Assembly: GCA_023525915.1 (NCBI GenBank)
Contig: CP026657.1
Span: forward strand, 3,372,001 to 3,436,000
Direction of reading: 5' to 3'
Source: Acetispira formosa (nom. nud.)
GTDB taxonomy: Bacteria > Desulfobacterota > Desulfarculia > Adiutricales > Adiutricaceae
Length of the DNA stretch: 64,000 bases
Of this stretch, positions 1-7,488 are shown in pieces. The notes beneath the pieces are model-generated. The model was not told the DNA's origin, searched no databases, and worked only from the letters and a program-made list of their open reading frames with translations. Every line of letters begins with the position of its first letter. The stretch's first letter is position 1. A program made the position numbers and the translations under genes.

Positions 1-404
1 GCGTTGGAAACCGTTTCACGCTGAAGATGTTCTTCGGCTTCACGTCTCTGCTTTTCCATAGTGGCCACCTGATCTCTCAGGGGTTTGGTGGCCGCATCAA
101 CCTGAGCCTTGATGCGCTCTTCAATGGCTTTGTCCTTGTCGGGAAGTCCTCTTACGGTCTCTATGGCCTTTAAAGCCTCTTCCCGCCAATTATCAAAGTC
201 TTCGATATCGGCAAGGGGGGCAAGTTTTGCGTCAAGGGCCTTGATCTTGTCATTGCGCTCGGCAGCCTCCCGATTTGCCCTGCTTAGAGCCGCGCTCATG
301 GCGGTATAATCAACGACTTTTTCTTCGCCGGTATCGGAAACCCATATAGGGTTACCGTGATCGTTCACCGCAAGACCGCTGTTTTCATTTGTCTTCCAAG
401 GCAT
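1..404 (-). CDS. Phage scaffold-like coiled-coil protein (partial, runs off the left edge)
   Basis: The start ATG is at 404, with an AGGAGG-like site just upstream, and the frame stays open to base 1, giving about 134 residues. The N-terminus (MPWKTNENSGLAVNDHGNPI) is followed by a charged, probably coiled-coil stretch rich in Lys, Glu, Ala and Arg. Composition and position directly downstream of a portal gene resemble phage proteins annotated as DUF6651 or scaffolding-like; this is an inference from layout, since scaffold proteins are poorly conserved. It starts 35 bases after the portal stop on the same strand and is probably co-transcribed with it. The C-terminus is outside the window. Confidence 0.55.
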   Translation of the reverse strand, partial: MPWKTNENSGLAVNDHGNPIWVSDTGEEKVVDYTAMSAALSRANREAAERNDKIKALDAKLAPLADIEDFDNWREEALKAIETVRGLPDKDKAIEERIKAQVDAATKPLRDQVATMEKQRREAEEHLQRETVSN

Positions 405-438
405 CACACCCTCCTGGCCTCATCCGAGGCAGATTTAT

Positions 439-1947
439 TTAAGCTTCAACCGAAGCATCGTTATACATTTTCATCGTGTTCACATTCATGCCGTAATCCA
501 TTTCCTGATCGGCCCTTATGCGCTCAATTTCCTCTTTAACATCGATCTCGTCACTTAAAAGCCCCATTCGCTTGGTTTCTTCCAGATACGTTTCACGGCT
601 TAAATCCTGATCATTGCGCATAGCCTTGAGCGCTGAAGCCTTTGATGCGTCGAAAGTCTGCCGGAAAGAGGTGTTGACAAATACCGCCGGGCCGTCTTCT
701 CTACCTTCATATTCAGCCACGGTCTTCAGGGCGTTCTCCAACGTATCCTGAAACTCTACGCACCAGCCCTTCAATTGACTGTCAGAGGCGTTGGCAACGG
801 TGGCTATTTGCGTGGCCGTGGCGTATCCCGCCGGATTCAGGGCTACTTGAAGACCATAGTCCTCCATGTAGTCTTCCATCTTTTTCAGATCATCAAGCGA
901 ATTAGAGATACTACTTGGCTCAATGCCGACACTTTGCAAGCTGGCGGAATCGACATTCCCCGCGTGAATAAAACGGCTTGGTCCAAACTCAATGTTTTTC
1001 TCGGTATCACCTCCGGCAAGGTTAACGCCAAACCACACCGGACACCTCCCCCATCTGGCCAAAGTTAGGTGGTCACTGTAGGCCTCCCAATGGGCCCTAT
1101 TCATCTCCGCCAGATCGGCCAGTGGCGGTAGTGCAATTGCCTCATCACTTTCACCGCCGGGCATAAATTCAAAAATTGGGATATAGTCCAATGGTGTTTT
1201 GCCTGAAGCCACCAGGGTCGCGGATAGCTCGCCCTCGCGGATTTCATGTAGTTCCCACTTGCCGGGTTCGAAAACCCTGATTCGGGTAACACTGATTCTT
1301 TCCAGTGGGTTTCCATTGACAGCCTCTTCAATGGTTTCGGCATACCGAAAATAGCGTAGGCGGGCCTCCCCGTTATCAACCGTTGTCCAAGCGTCCAGAA
1401 CCTGCCCTACCTGGATCTTCACGAAATAGGGTCTCCAGCCATTTTCCCGGTCCGCGTCTAGGGTTTTGGGAAGCCACTCGCCGTTACTGCTTCTATACAT
1501 CAGAGCGCCATTTTCATCTTCGCGTGTTTCAACTTGGCTATAATCAACCAAAAGGTAAGCAACGCCGTCCAGGACCGCATCTCTGAAAAAATTCATACCA
1601 AAGCTGGAAAGGTTGTTGCCCGCCAGGTCGACGTCTTCTTTGAAAACATCAAAAAATTTCTGGTCATATGTAGCGGTGCCGATCTCGTCCTGTGATATAT
1701 AGTCGAGTGGCTTTTGGAACACCTGTCCGTCCAGATAATCTAAGGTTTTGGCCAGATAATTAATCAGCACAGAACGCGCAAGCCTCTGTAGGTAGTCTTG
1801 AGCAGTCTCGGCGGCTTTTTCGGGTAAATTAGCTTTGCCGACCCTTCTCATGGCCTGTGTGCCGCCCATGATGGTGCGCGGCAGTTTGGTAAGTTCGTGC
1901 TGAGCCTGAAAGCGCGGCGTTGGCTTATCAATGGCGTATTGTGTCAT
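439..1947 (-). CDS. DUF4055-type phage portal protein
   Basis: This 502-residue protein matches my memory of the DUF4055 family, found in tailed-phage and prophage clusters just after terminase and taken to be the portal, the dodecameric ring through which DNA is packaged. Supporting features are the length, the N-terminal motif with MGGTQAMRR, the central beta-rich part and the position between terminase and a scaffold-like gene. The start ATG overlaps the terminase stop by four bases (ATGA), so the two are translationally coupled. No frameshift is visible. The gene looks intact although its upstream terminase partner is truncated. Confidence 0.75.
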   Translation of the reverse strand: MTQYAIDKPTPRFQAQHELTKLPRTIMGGTQAMRRVGKANLPEKAAETAQDYLQRLARSVLINYLAKTLDYLDGQVFQKPLDYISQDEIGTATYDQKFFDVFKEDVDLAGNNLSSFGMNFFRDAVLDGVAYLLVDYSQVETREDENGALMYRSSNGEWLPKTLDADRENGWRPYFVKIQVGQVLDAWTTVDNGEARLRYFRYAETIEEAVNGNPLERISVTRIRVFEPGKWELHEIREGELSATLVASGKTPLDYIPIFEFMPGGESDEAIALPPLADLAEMNRAHWEAYSDHLTLARWGRCPVWFGVNLAGGDTEKNIEFGPSRFIHAGNVDSASLQSVGIEPSSISNSLDDLKKMEDYMEDYGLQVALNPAGYATATQIATVANASDSQLKGWCVEFQDTLENALKTVAEYEGREDGPAVFVNTSFRQTFDASKASALKAMRNDQDLSRETYLEETKRMGLLSDEIDVKEEIERIRADQEMDYGMNVNTMKMYNDASVEA

Positions 1948-2699
1948 AGTGTGCTCGCAAAAGTGCTGCTGGCTGGACGCACTTGGTTTATTTCTAAATC
2001 CATGGCATAGCGGACCGCATCGATGGTGTGGTCATTCTTCTGCATCAGCACCGGCAGAGTGCTTCCGTCGGTGTCCAACTTGTAGCTGTAAGACGAAAAT
2101 TCCTTCGCCGCCACCGGACACCGGACCGGGTCGATGACAATCATTTCAAGGTCTTGAAGCCACTTGACACCATGCTCTACGCTGCCGTTATACTTGCGGC
2201 AACCGGAGGCGTTAAAACCGAGATTGCGATAATTGCTGATGGTTTTGGGGTCTGCCGAGTCGCAGATAATGCGATCACGGCCGTTTACTCCGCGAGCTTT
2301 CAGAAGTCGGGCCGCCTCCCCGTCTGAAAGGTCAGAGGCAACCATTTCATCAAAAAGAAACAGAACCCTGCGACGTTTATCGAAGTGCCCCTTCATCCAA
2401 GCCAGGGGGTCACTAGAGAAGCCCCAGTCCAGGCCCATGCGGATATTGTCAAAGCGCTCTATCGACTCATCGCTGATCTTTTCCAGCGATAGATTTTCGA
2501 ACACCTCACCGCCAGCGCCAACGGCTTCACCCAAATACTCGTGGCGGTAGGCTTTTTCATTGCTGCGCTCAAGGGCTTTGGCCTCTATGAAAAATTCAGA
2601 GCCGAGCCACTCTTCGGGTGCAGCCAGATAGCTTGACTGATGCGTCCGCACCCTTGGGCTGTCAGTATCTTCAATCGTTGCGCTGCTACTCGAACTCAA
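1944..2699 (-). pseudogene. Terminase large subunit, nuclease half only (5'-truncated)
   Basis: About 250 residues resemble the C-terminal half of PBSX-type terminase large subunits. The motif RVRTHQSSYL is typical of the linker after the ATPase. The RNase H-like nuclease follows, with its acidic residues visible in GLDWGF, CDSADPK and HTIDAVRYA. The whole N-terminal packaging ATPase (Walker A and B, roughly 200 residues) is missing: reading upstream in frame one meets tandem stop codons near 2728-2733. The only start is a TTG at 2699 without a convincing ribosome site. The region that should hold the ATPase carries genes on the opposite strand, so a rearrangement or deletion has removed it. 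The nuclease may still be made but could not drive packaging. Confidence 0.7.
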
Positions 2700-2906
2700 A
2701 GCGGTTCGGCCAGCTTTCCATTATCAATTATAACCCTGGACGGCATGATCTGCCTCTGTTGGAGGGTTTGGTAGCGGCGGAGTAGGGTGGGTCTAGGGTG
2801 GACACTAACCTGCAGGTAAAACAGCCATTTTACAAGGTAACTAATTGAATTTACGGCATTGGGGGGGGCGGCTAAGGTGGCCCCCGTCGGCCGATTAGGA
2901 GGAAAT

Positions 2907-3083
2907 ATGAAAATCAAATTAACCAAGTGCTCGTACTGTGAAAATCTGACCCTGTGTGTCAGTAACGACAGAATTGATATGTGCTGCCAGGAGTGTCTGG
3001 AAATGATGAAAGGGGATGTCGATTCAGCTTTGTCGGCGCTTAAGGAGGAAATCGCGCGGGTGTTGAAGGAGGATGAGGAATGA
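2907..3083 (+). CDS. Small Cys-rich zinc-finger-like phage protein
   Basis: This 58-residue ORF starts at ATG 2907, seven bases after a strong AGGAGG site; the longer upstream reading has no such site. It has CSYC near the N-terminus and a CCQEC motif, suggesting one zinc site. The C-terminus is acidic and helical (ALKEEIARVLKEDEE). No family is recognised. It is the first gene of a plus-strand block typical of phage early genes and overlaps the next gene by four bases. It may be a regulator or an anti-restriction accessory. Confidence 0.5.
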   Translation: MKIKLTKCSYCENLTLCVSNDRIDMCCQECLEMMKGDVDSALSALKEEIARVLKEDEE

Positions 3084-3286
3084 AAGAAGCGAAAAACATC
3101 GCAGAGGAATTACAGCCATGCCCGTTTTGTGGTGGGCATGTTGAGCCTCGACGACTCAGACCAACTAATATACCAGCCTTCCTATGTGGTCAATGCGGAG
3201 CGGCGGTATCTCTCATGGGTGAAGCCACCAGCATTAGCGATAAGGCAGCTAGGGCGGCTTGGAACCGCCGGTGGCTGAAGTCATGA
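3080..3286 (+). CDS. Lar-like restriction alleviation protein
   Basis: This 68-residue protein has the signature of the Lar family: an N-terminal zinc ribbon (LQPCPFCGG, then CGQCGA) and the C-terminal consensus A...AWNRRW. Lar of the Rac prophage modulates type I restriction-modification so that incoming phage DNA survives; many phages carry homologues whose activity has not been tested. The start ATG overlaps the stop of the preceding small gene (ATGA), indicating one transcript. Family membership is clear by motif; the anti-restriction role here is inferred. Confidence 0.75.
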   Translation: MKEAKNIAEELQPCPFCGGHVEPRRLRPTNIPAFLCGQCGAAVSLMGEATSISDKAARAAWNRRWLKS

Positions 3287-3309
3287 ACTTTAATATTGTG
3301 GAGGGGTGA

Positions 3310-4020
3310 ATGATGAAAAATCCAATCTATGAACCGCGCGCCCGCGCCCTTGAGTATTGCGATCTGGCCGTCAACATTTACACCGGCTGCCCACACCGTT
3401 GCGAATATTGCTACGTTCCCTCAGTGTTTCGCCGGAAACCGGAAGTGTTCCATTCCAATGTCGAGCCGCGCCCCGGTATCGTTGAGTCTGTCAAGCGGCA
3501 GCTTGCCGCCTCAGACTGGCGCGGCCGTAAAATCATGCTCTGCTTCATGTGTGACCCTTACCCGATAGGTTTTGACACCTCAGCCACAAGGGGAGTCATC
3601 ATGGCAATAAAGGAAAGCGGCAACCACGTTCAGATACTCACCAAGGGCGATGAAACGGCCCAACGAGATTTTGATCTTTTGGATGAAAACGATTGGTTCG
3701 GCGTTACCTGGAGTGGGGCTGGCCCGGAGGACGAACCCGGCGCGGCCCATCCCAAACAGCGGTACCTTAATATCGGTGTGGCAAAGCATAAATTCGGCAT
3801 CAACACATGGATGAGCTGCGAACCAGTCATTGACCCAACCGCCATAATAGAGGCCATCCCGCACTTTGACAGTGTGGACGTATGGAAGATCGGCAAACTC
3901 AATCACCGGAAGAGCGACATCGATTGGGCCGCCTTCGGCCATCAGGCCGAGGAAATGTGTCAGAAGTGCGGCCGGTCCTATTACATCAAAGAAGATTTAC
4001 GCAAGGCGATGGAGGGGTGA
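3310..4020 (+). CDS. Phage-type radical SAM protein (SPL-like)
   Basis: This 236-residue protein has a canonical radical SAM cluster motif, CPHRCEYC (Cys27, Cys31, Cys34), which would bind a 4Fe-4S cluster and SAM. The N-terminal line MMKNPIYEPRARALEY and the later MSCEPVID and C-terminal CQKCGRS are typical of phage proteins related to spore photoproduct lyase and the Gp37/Gp68 group. The substrate is unknown; DNA or nucleotide repair or modification is the usual guess. A strong GGAGGGG site precedes tandem ATGs at 3310 and 3313. It sits between the Lar-like gene and the integrase, in the island's plus-strand block. Confidence 0.75.
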   Translation: MMKNPIYEPRARALEYCDLAVNIYTGCPHRCEYCYVPSVFRRKPEVFHSNVEPRPGIVESVKRQLAASDWRGRKIMLCFMCDPYPIGFDTSATRGVIMAIKESGNHVQILTKGDETAQRDFDLLDENDWFGVTWSGAGPEDEPGAAHPKQRYLNIGVAKHKFGINTWMSCEPVIDPTAIIEAIPHFDSVDVWKIGKLNHRKSDIDWAAFGHQAEEMCQKCGRSYYIKEDLRKAMEG

Positions 4021-4025
4021 AGAAT

Positions 4026-4232
4026 ATGATAGTTAAAATTCAAAGGGCGATATATCCGCCGAACGGTCCATTGCTCATATACGACAGAGGGCGAGAATTT
4101 GTAGCCCAACCAAAGGCAAGCAAGAAAGTTCTTAAAGCTTTAGGTGGGGATTCTAAGGGTTATTTTGAGGTAACCATTAGCCAGGGCAACAACATTGAGA
4201 TAATCCGCCGCATTCCCGATCAGACCTGGTAA
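4026..4232 (+). CDS. Hypothetical small island protein
   Basis: A 68-residue ORF begins at ATG 4026, nine bases after GGAGGGG and five after the stop of the radical SAM gene, so it is probably translated from the same message. The sequence (MIVKIQRAIYPPNGPLLIYD) is compact and basic, with beta-strand character and no Cys pairs, signal peptide or membrane segment. I do not recognise a family. Small proteins of this sort are common next to phage integrases. Confidence 0.5.
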   Translation: MIVKIQRAIYPPNGPLLIYDRGREFVAQPKASKKVLKALGGDSKGYFEVTISQGNNIEIIRRIPDQTW

Positions 4233-4379
4233 AGATATAAAACTTATAATTATACTCACACTTTCCTAAAAACTGCAATCTGGCAATTTTCCGGCAATCC
4301 TCCCATAATGGAGGCTTGCCCTGGGTGGAGTTTACCCGTGAAACCTACGGGCACATCATATTTCTCATATGAGGTAGTC

Positions 4380-5576
4380 ATGAAAGGAAGTATCCATTCC
4401 GATCAGACGTGCCCGATTTGCGGTTCCCGGTTCAAATCGGTAGAACCGAAGGGGTTATTTTGCCCCGATCATCCAGGGCAGTCTCCGCATAAATTCGTGG
4501 TGCGCTACGGCAAAATTACCAAACGATTCGACAATTATCCGGCCGCCCTGCAGTTCCTAACGGGCCTTCGCTTCCAGGAGGGTTCCGGCCAGTTCGACCC
4601 CCGCGATTATCAGGTCAAAGCCAAACCGTTATCATTCGATCGGCTGGCTGATGAGTGGCTGGAGTTGAAAGCGAAACAGATCAAGCAAACTTCATTGCGG
4701 TCATTGGCTGCGGGTATTAAAAAGGCGCAATCATTGTGGGGAGGAGCTAACATTAAAAGCATTCAGTACCCACAGATTGAAGATTTTATCTCGTCTTATC
4801 CCGGCGCACCCAAAAGCCGGTCAAACGCTTTAGCCTCTTTGAAACAATTTTTTGCTTGGGTGCATGACCGATATGACGTTCCTGAAATAAAAAAATGGCC
4901 AAAGCTGGGATATGTTGAAATGGCTTTCAGAGATACGATTGATATTGAAACCCAAGAGGTTATAATCAACAACATCCAGCGATGCGAACCTTTTCGGGTT
5001 TGGCTTGGTGTCAAGTGGCTGGCCACCTACATAGCTATAAGGCCGGGAGAAATGCGCGGCCTAACGGAAGCCCAAGTGGATCGCCAGCGAGGCATTTTGT
5101 TATTTCCTCATCCGAAAGAAAAGCGGGCGAAAATTATTCCACTCTTGGATGAAGATGTGGAAATTATTCAGCGGTTGCCATACGCCTTTAATCAGTCTCA
5201 GCCGTTTTTCAGGCATGAAGATAAGAGGCCGAAGCTGTCAGGGCAACAATTCAGTCTCAAGGTTTTTTATCATGCCTGGAAACGGGCCTGCGCCCGGCTT
5301 GGCATTGATGGAGTAACGTTATATCCTGGAACTAAACATTCCACAGCCATGGGGTTAAGGCCGATAGCGACGCCGGAAGAAATTAAATCGATGACACTCC
5401 ACAGCACTAGCGCCGCCTTCCATCGTTATTTTCAGACCAGCGGAGCGATGTTGAAGGAACTTCAGGGCCGCCGCAAGACATTAATCAACTGTGATAACGG
5501 ACTGATAATGGAACACGAAGCAATGGCAGTGGGTCAAGTTATTGAATTTTCAAAGAAAAATTGGCGGAGGGAGTAG
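4380..5576 (+). CDS. Tyrosine recombinase / phage integrase
   Basis: Integrase of about 398 residues from ATG 4380 (GAGGT upstream); a longer form from 4308 is possible but lacks a ribosome site. The N-terminus carries a zinc-ribbon-like part (CPICGSRF then CPDH), followed by a SAM-like core-binding domain and the catalytic domain. Catalytic residues visible are Arg221 (IRPGEMRGL), a TKHST motif with His320, and the nucleophile Tyr350 (HRYFQ). It would catalyse integration and excision of the island. Its last codons (WRRE and the stop) are read from the 3' end of the tRNA-Ser gene on the other strand. This places the crossover there and means the gene's end is re-formed at each integration. 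Confidence 0.88.
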   Translation: MKGSIHSDQTCPICGSRFKSVEPKGLFCPDHPGQSPHKFVVRYGKITKRFDNYPAALQFLTGLRFQEGSGQFDPRDYQVKAKPLSFDRLADEWLELKAKQIKQTSLRSLAAGIKKAQSLWGGANIKSIQYPQIEDFISSYPGAPKSRSNALASLKQFFAWVHDRYDVPEIKKWPKLGYVEMAFRDTIDIETQEVIINNIQRCEPFRVWLGVKWLATYIAIRPGEMRGLTEAQVDRQRGILLFPHPKEKRAKIIPLLDEDVEIIQRLPYAFNQSQPFFRHEDKRPKLSGQQFSLKVFYHAWKRACARLGIDGVTLYPGTKHSTAMGLRPIATPEEIKSMTLHSTSAAFHRYFQTSGAMLKELQGRRKTLINCDNGLIMEHEAMAVGQVIEFSKKNWRRE

Positions 5577-5580
5577 GATT
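5562..5580. other. Probable attachment site (attL/attR) in tRNA-Ser 3' end
   Basis: The integrase stop codon (5574-5576) lies inside the tRNA acceptor and T-arm sequence. Tyrosine integrases usually recombine at tRNA 3' ends and rebuild the gene on insertion. The exact core cannot be fixed because the other end of the island is outside the window; a direct repeat of the tRNA 3' end would be expected there. Confidence 0.6.
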
Positions 5581-5647
5581 TGAACCCACGGAACTTTCGT
5601 TCAACGGTTTTCAAGACCGCCGCCTTAAGCCACTCGGCCATCCCTCC
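5562..5647 (-). tRNA. tRNA-Ser(UGA)
   Basis: Reading the minus strand gives an acceptor stem GGAGGGA/TCCCTCC, discriminator G and an encoded CCA. The anticodon loop CTTGAAA gives anticodon TGA, the variable arm is long as in class II tRNAs, and the T arm contains GGGTTCAAATCC. All are as expected for serine tRNA reading UCA. The 3' end overlaps the last 15 bases of the convergent integrase gene, marking it as the island attachment site. The tRNA appears intact. Confidence 0.95.
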
Positions 5648-5738
5648 GCCTGGGTCGCCGCTGAAAAAGAAACATTCTGGGCAACCATAAAATTATACTT
5701 CATAGTAAAATGATGTCAAGCATTATGTGCGTGGCCCA

Positions 5739-5908
5739 GCAATTCTAATTATGACTTTTTTCCTTGAACTTACGGCTCGTAGCTACACAAAAAGCGTGGT
5801 TTTTGTTTCGCGAGCGGCTATTTTTCCGTCAAAACCAGTCGCTGGCGCTCCGTCTCGCTACGCTCGACCCCGGCGTTATAGAGCGGCATCGGCCATAATT
5901 AGAATTGC
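5739..5908. mobile_element. MITE-like repeat, copy 1 (TIR GCAATTCTAATTATG)
   Basis: A 170-bp non-coding element is bounded by perfect 15-bp inverted ends (5739-5753 and 5894-5908). Inside it has a hairpin with loop GCGTGG (5787-5806) and a second GC-rich foldback. Related copies lie at 47266-47440 and 47594-47770, with a degenerate reversed one at 15310-15430. It has no ORF of its own, so it would need a transposase in trans. The ORFs that cross it are fortuitous. Confidence 0.7.
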
Positions 5909-5946
5909 AGTGCGTGACCCGCACTGGGCTATGTCTGGGCCGCGGT

Positions 5947-6077
5947 TTCCCCGGAGGCTGGTTTTGGCGGCCATCATCGTATTAAGAGCGGCGCCCCCGC
6001 CGCTAAAAATAAGGCTATAGCCAAGAGGGCCGCGCTCTTAATACGATGATGGCCGCCAAAACTAACATCCAGGGAAG
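5947..6077. repeat. Long imperfect inverted repeat next to lacI 3' end
   Basis: The arm at 5961-5989 is perfectly complementary to 6034-6062 (29 bp; each arm contains GGCGGCCATCATCGTATTAA or its complement), with weaker pairing continuing outward to about 5947 and 6077. The loop is about 44 bases. It ends at the lacI stop, and no U-tract follows on either side, so it is not an ordinary terminator. It may be another palindromic element. Confidence 0.6.
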
Positions 6078-6080
6078 GGC

Positions 6081-7142
6081 TCACCCAGACGTGGGGTCCG
6101 GGCCCCGCCCGGTTGATTCGCGCACTACCAGAGTTGGGTTTTGGGGACGCAGGAGCAGGGCCTGTTCCGGCCGCTCCAGGCGGCGCACCAGAAGCTCCAC
6201 ACCAAGGGCGGCCACTTCCTGAAGATGCAAATCCACCGCCGTCAGCGGCGGGCGGCACAGCTTGGCCCGCAGCCCGTCATACCGGGTGGCTATTTTAAGG
6301 TCTTCGGGTATCTTCAAATTGCAGCCTTCCGCCGCTTTGACCGCCCCCACGGCAAAAGCATCCACCAGGGCCAGAAGACCATCCACCTCCGGGTTATCCT
6401 GAAAAAGTTTGGCCGCGCACAATTGTCCGGCCATTTCACCGGCCTCTTCATCAAGCCTGAAAAGAAGCGGAGTCTGGCTCTCACGGCGGCAGAATTCGCG
6501 GTAGGCCGCTTCCGTTTCAACGTATGAGGTCCGCTCCCTGGCCCCGACCATCACTGCTATGTTCCGCGCCCCGGCGGCTTTCAGGTGCTCCAGGAGCAGC
6601 TCGGCTGTGTAGCCCGATAACAGGTCCACACAGGATTCATCGTCGCGGCCGGGCCAGCGGCCCAGGCAGACCACCGGCAGATTGCTGTCGGTCAGCCACT
6701 GCATGTGGGGATCATCGGCCATCGGCTCGACCACAATAGCTCCGTCCACCTCCAGAATCGGCGGCTCGCTGTCAAGGGGCTGGGGCGGCACCAGAATCAG
6801 GGCCAGCCCCTTTTTCATGGCCTCTTCAGCGGCCACGGCCGCGATTTCCATTAGAAAGCCCAGCTTGGAGGCTCCGCCCGACACGCCTAGGGGCATGGCC
6901 GAAATCAGGGCGATGGTTTTCGCGCCGCCCATGCGCAGGCGGCGGGCCCGCTGATTGGGGCGATAGCCCAGTTCCTTGACCACCTTGAGGATTTTTTCTT
7001 TGGTGCGGGCCTCCACATAGCCTTTGTTATTAAGTGCGTGGGAGACGGTGGAAGGGGCCACACCGGCCTCTCTGGCTACATCTACAATAGTTGGGTTCCG
7101 CTTTTTGCTGAGGTTGTTCAAGTGAGCCTCTTTTAATAGCAT
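6081..7142 (-). CDS. LacI-family transcriptional regulator
   Basis: This 353-residue repressor begins with a helix-turn-helix characteristic of LacI/GalR (TIVDVAREAGVAPSTVSHAL) and the hinge GYRPNQRARRL, followed by a periplasmic-binding-protein-like effector domain. The annotated ATG at 7142 has no clear ribosome site; a TTG at 7121, preceded by AGAGG, would give a start closer to the HTH. It is transcribed away from the permease/amidohydrolase operon. A perfect palindrome with central CG lies in the gap and is the likely operator. The effector is probably a substrate or product of that operon (inference). Confidence 0.88.
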   Translation of the reverse strand: MLLKEAHLNNLSKKRNPTIVDVAREAGVAPSTVSHALNNKGYVEARTKEKILKVVKELGYRPNQRARRLRMGGAKTIALISAMPLGVSGGASKLGFLMEIAAVAAEEAMKKGLALILVPPQPLDSEPPILEVDGAIVVEPMADDPHMQWLTDSNLPVVCLGRWPGRDDESCVDLLSGYTAELLLEHLKAAGARNIAVMVGARERTSYVETEAAYREFCRRESQTPLLFRLDEEAGEMAGQLCAAKLFQDNPEVDGLLALVDAFAVGAVKAAEGCNLKIPEDLKIATRYDGLRAKLCRPPLTAVDLHLQEVAALGVELLVRRLERPEQALLLRPQNPTLVVRESTGRGPDPTSG

Positions 7143-7488
7143 CTGAGTGAAAAAACGATTTTTATAAGCCTAATTTATCTGTAAATTTTTTGCAAACAGT
7201 TTTTTTATAATAACGTTTTCTGAATAATATTTTAGATTAATGATATGGTTTTTCAAAAAATACCTTGACAAAATAGCCAGTCTATGGTTGATTATTACCA
7301 ATCGGATTAACTCTCATCAATTTTACATATTCAGCTTTTCAATATTTTTTTAACAATATAGGAAATCGATTTCCTATTTGGTCAGTTGAATCCCCACCAT
7401 AGGACAGCGGCCATTTTAACGCACCAGGCACAGGCAACAACTTTCAGAAAACACGCGTCAGCGTGTCCGTTCAGCCAAGGAGCAGATT
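7143..7488. promoter_or_regulatory. Divergent regulatory region between lacI and the permease operon
   Basis: A 346-bp AT-rich gap contrasts with the GC-rich coding flanks. It contains the operator-like palindrome at 7358-7377. Several AT-rich stretches (about 7190-7250) could serve as minus-10 elements for either direction, but I cannot single out a minus-35/minus-10 pair with confidence. No ORF of note is present. Confidence 0.6.
7358..7377. promoter_or_regulatory. LacI-type operator, perfect 20-bp palindrome
   Basis: ATAGGAAATCGATTTCCTAT is a perfect inverted repeat with the central CG typical of LacI/GalR operators. It lies 112 bp upstream of the permease start and 216 bp upstream of lacI, so it could control both directions. 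Confidence 0.7.

Noticed and set aside
2696..2926. 76-residue minus-strand ORF as the missing terminase N-terminus
   Set aside because: It is in a different frame from the nuclease half, has no Walker motifs and is far too short for the ATPase domain.
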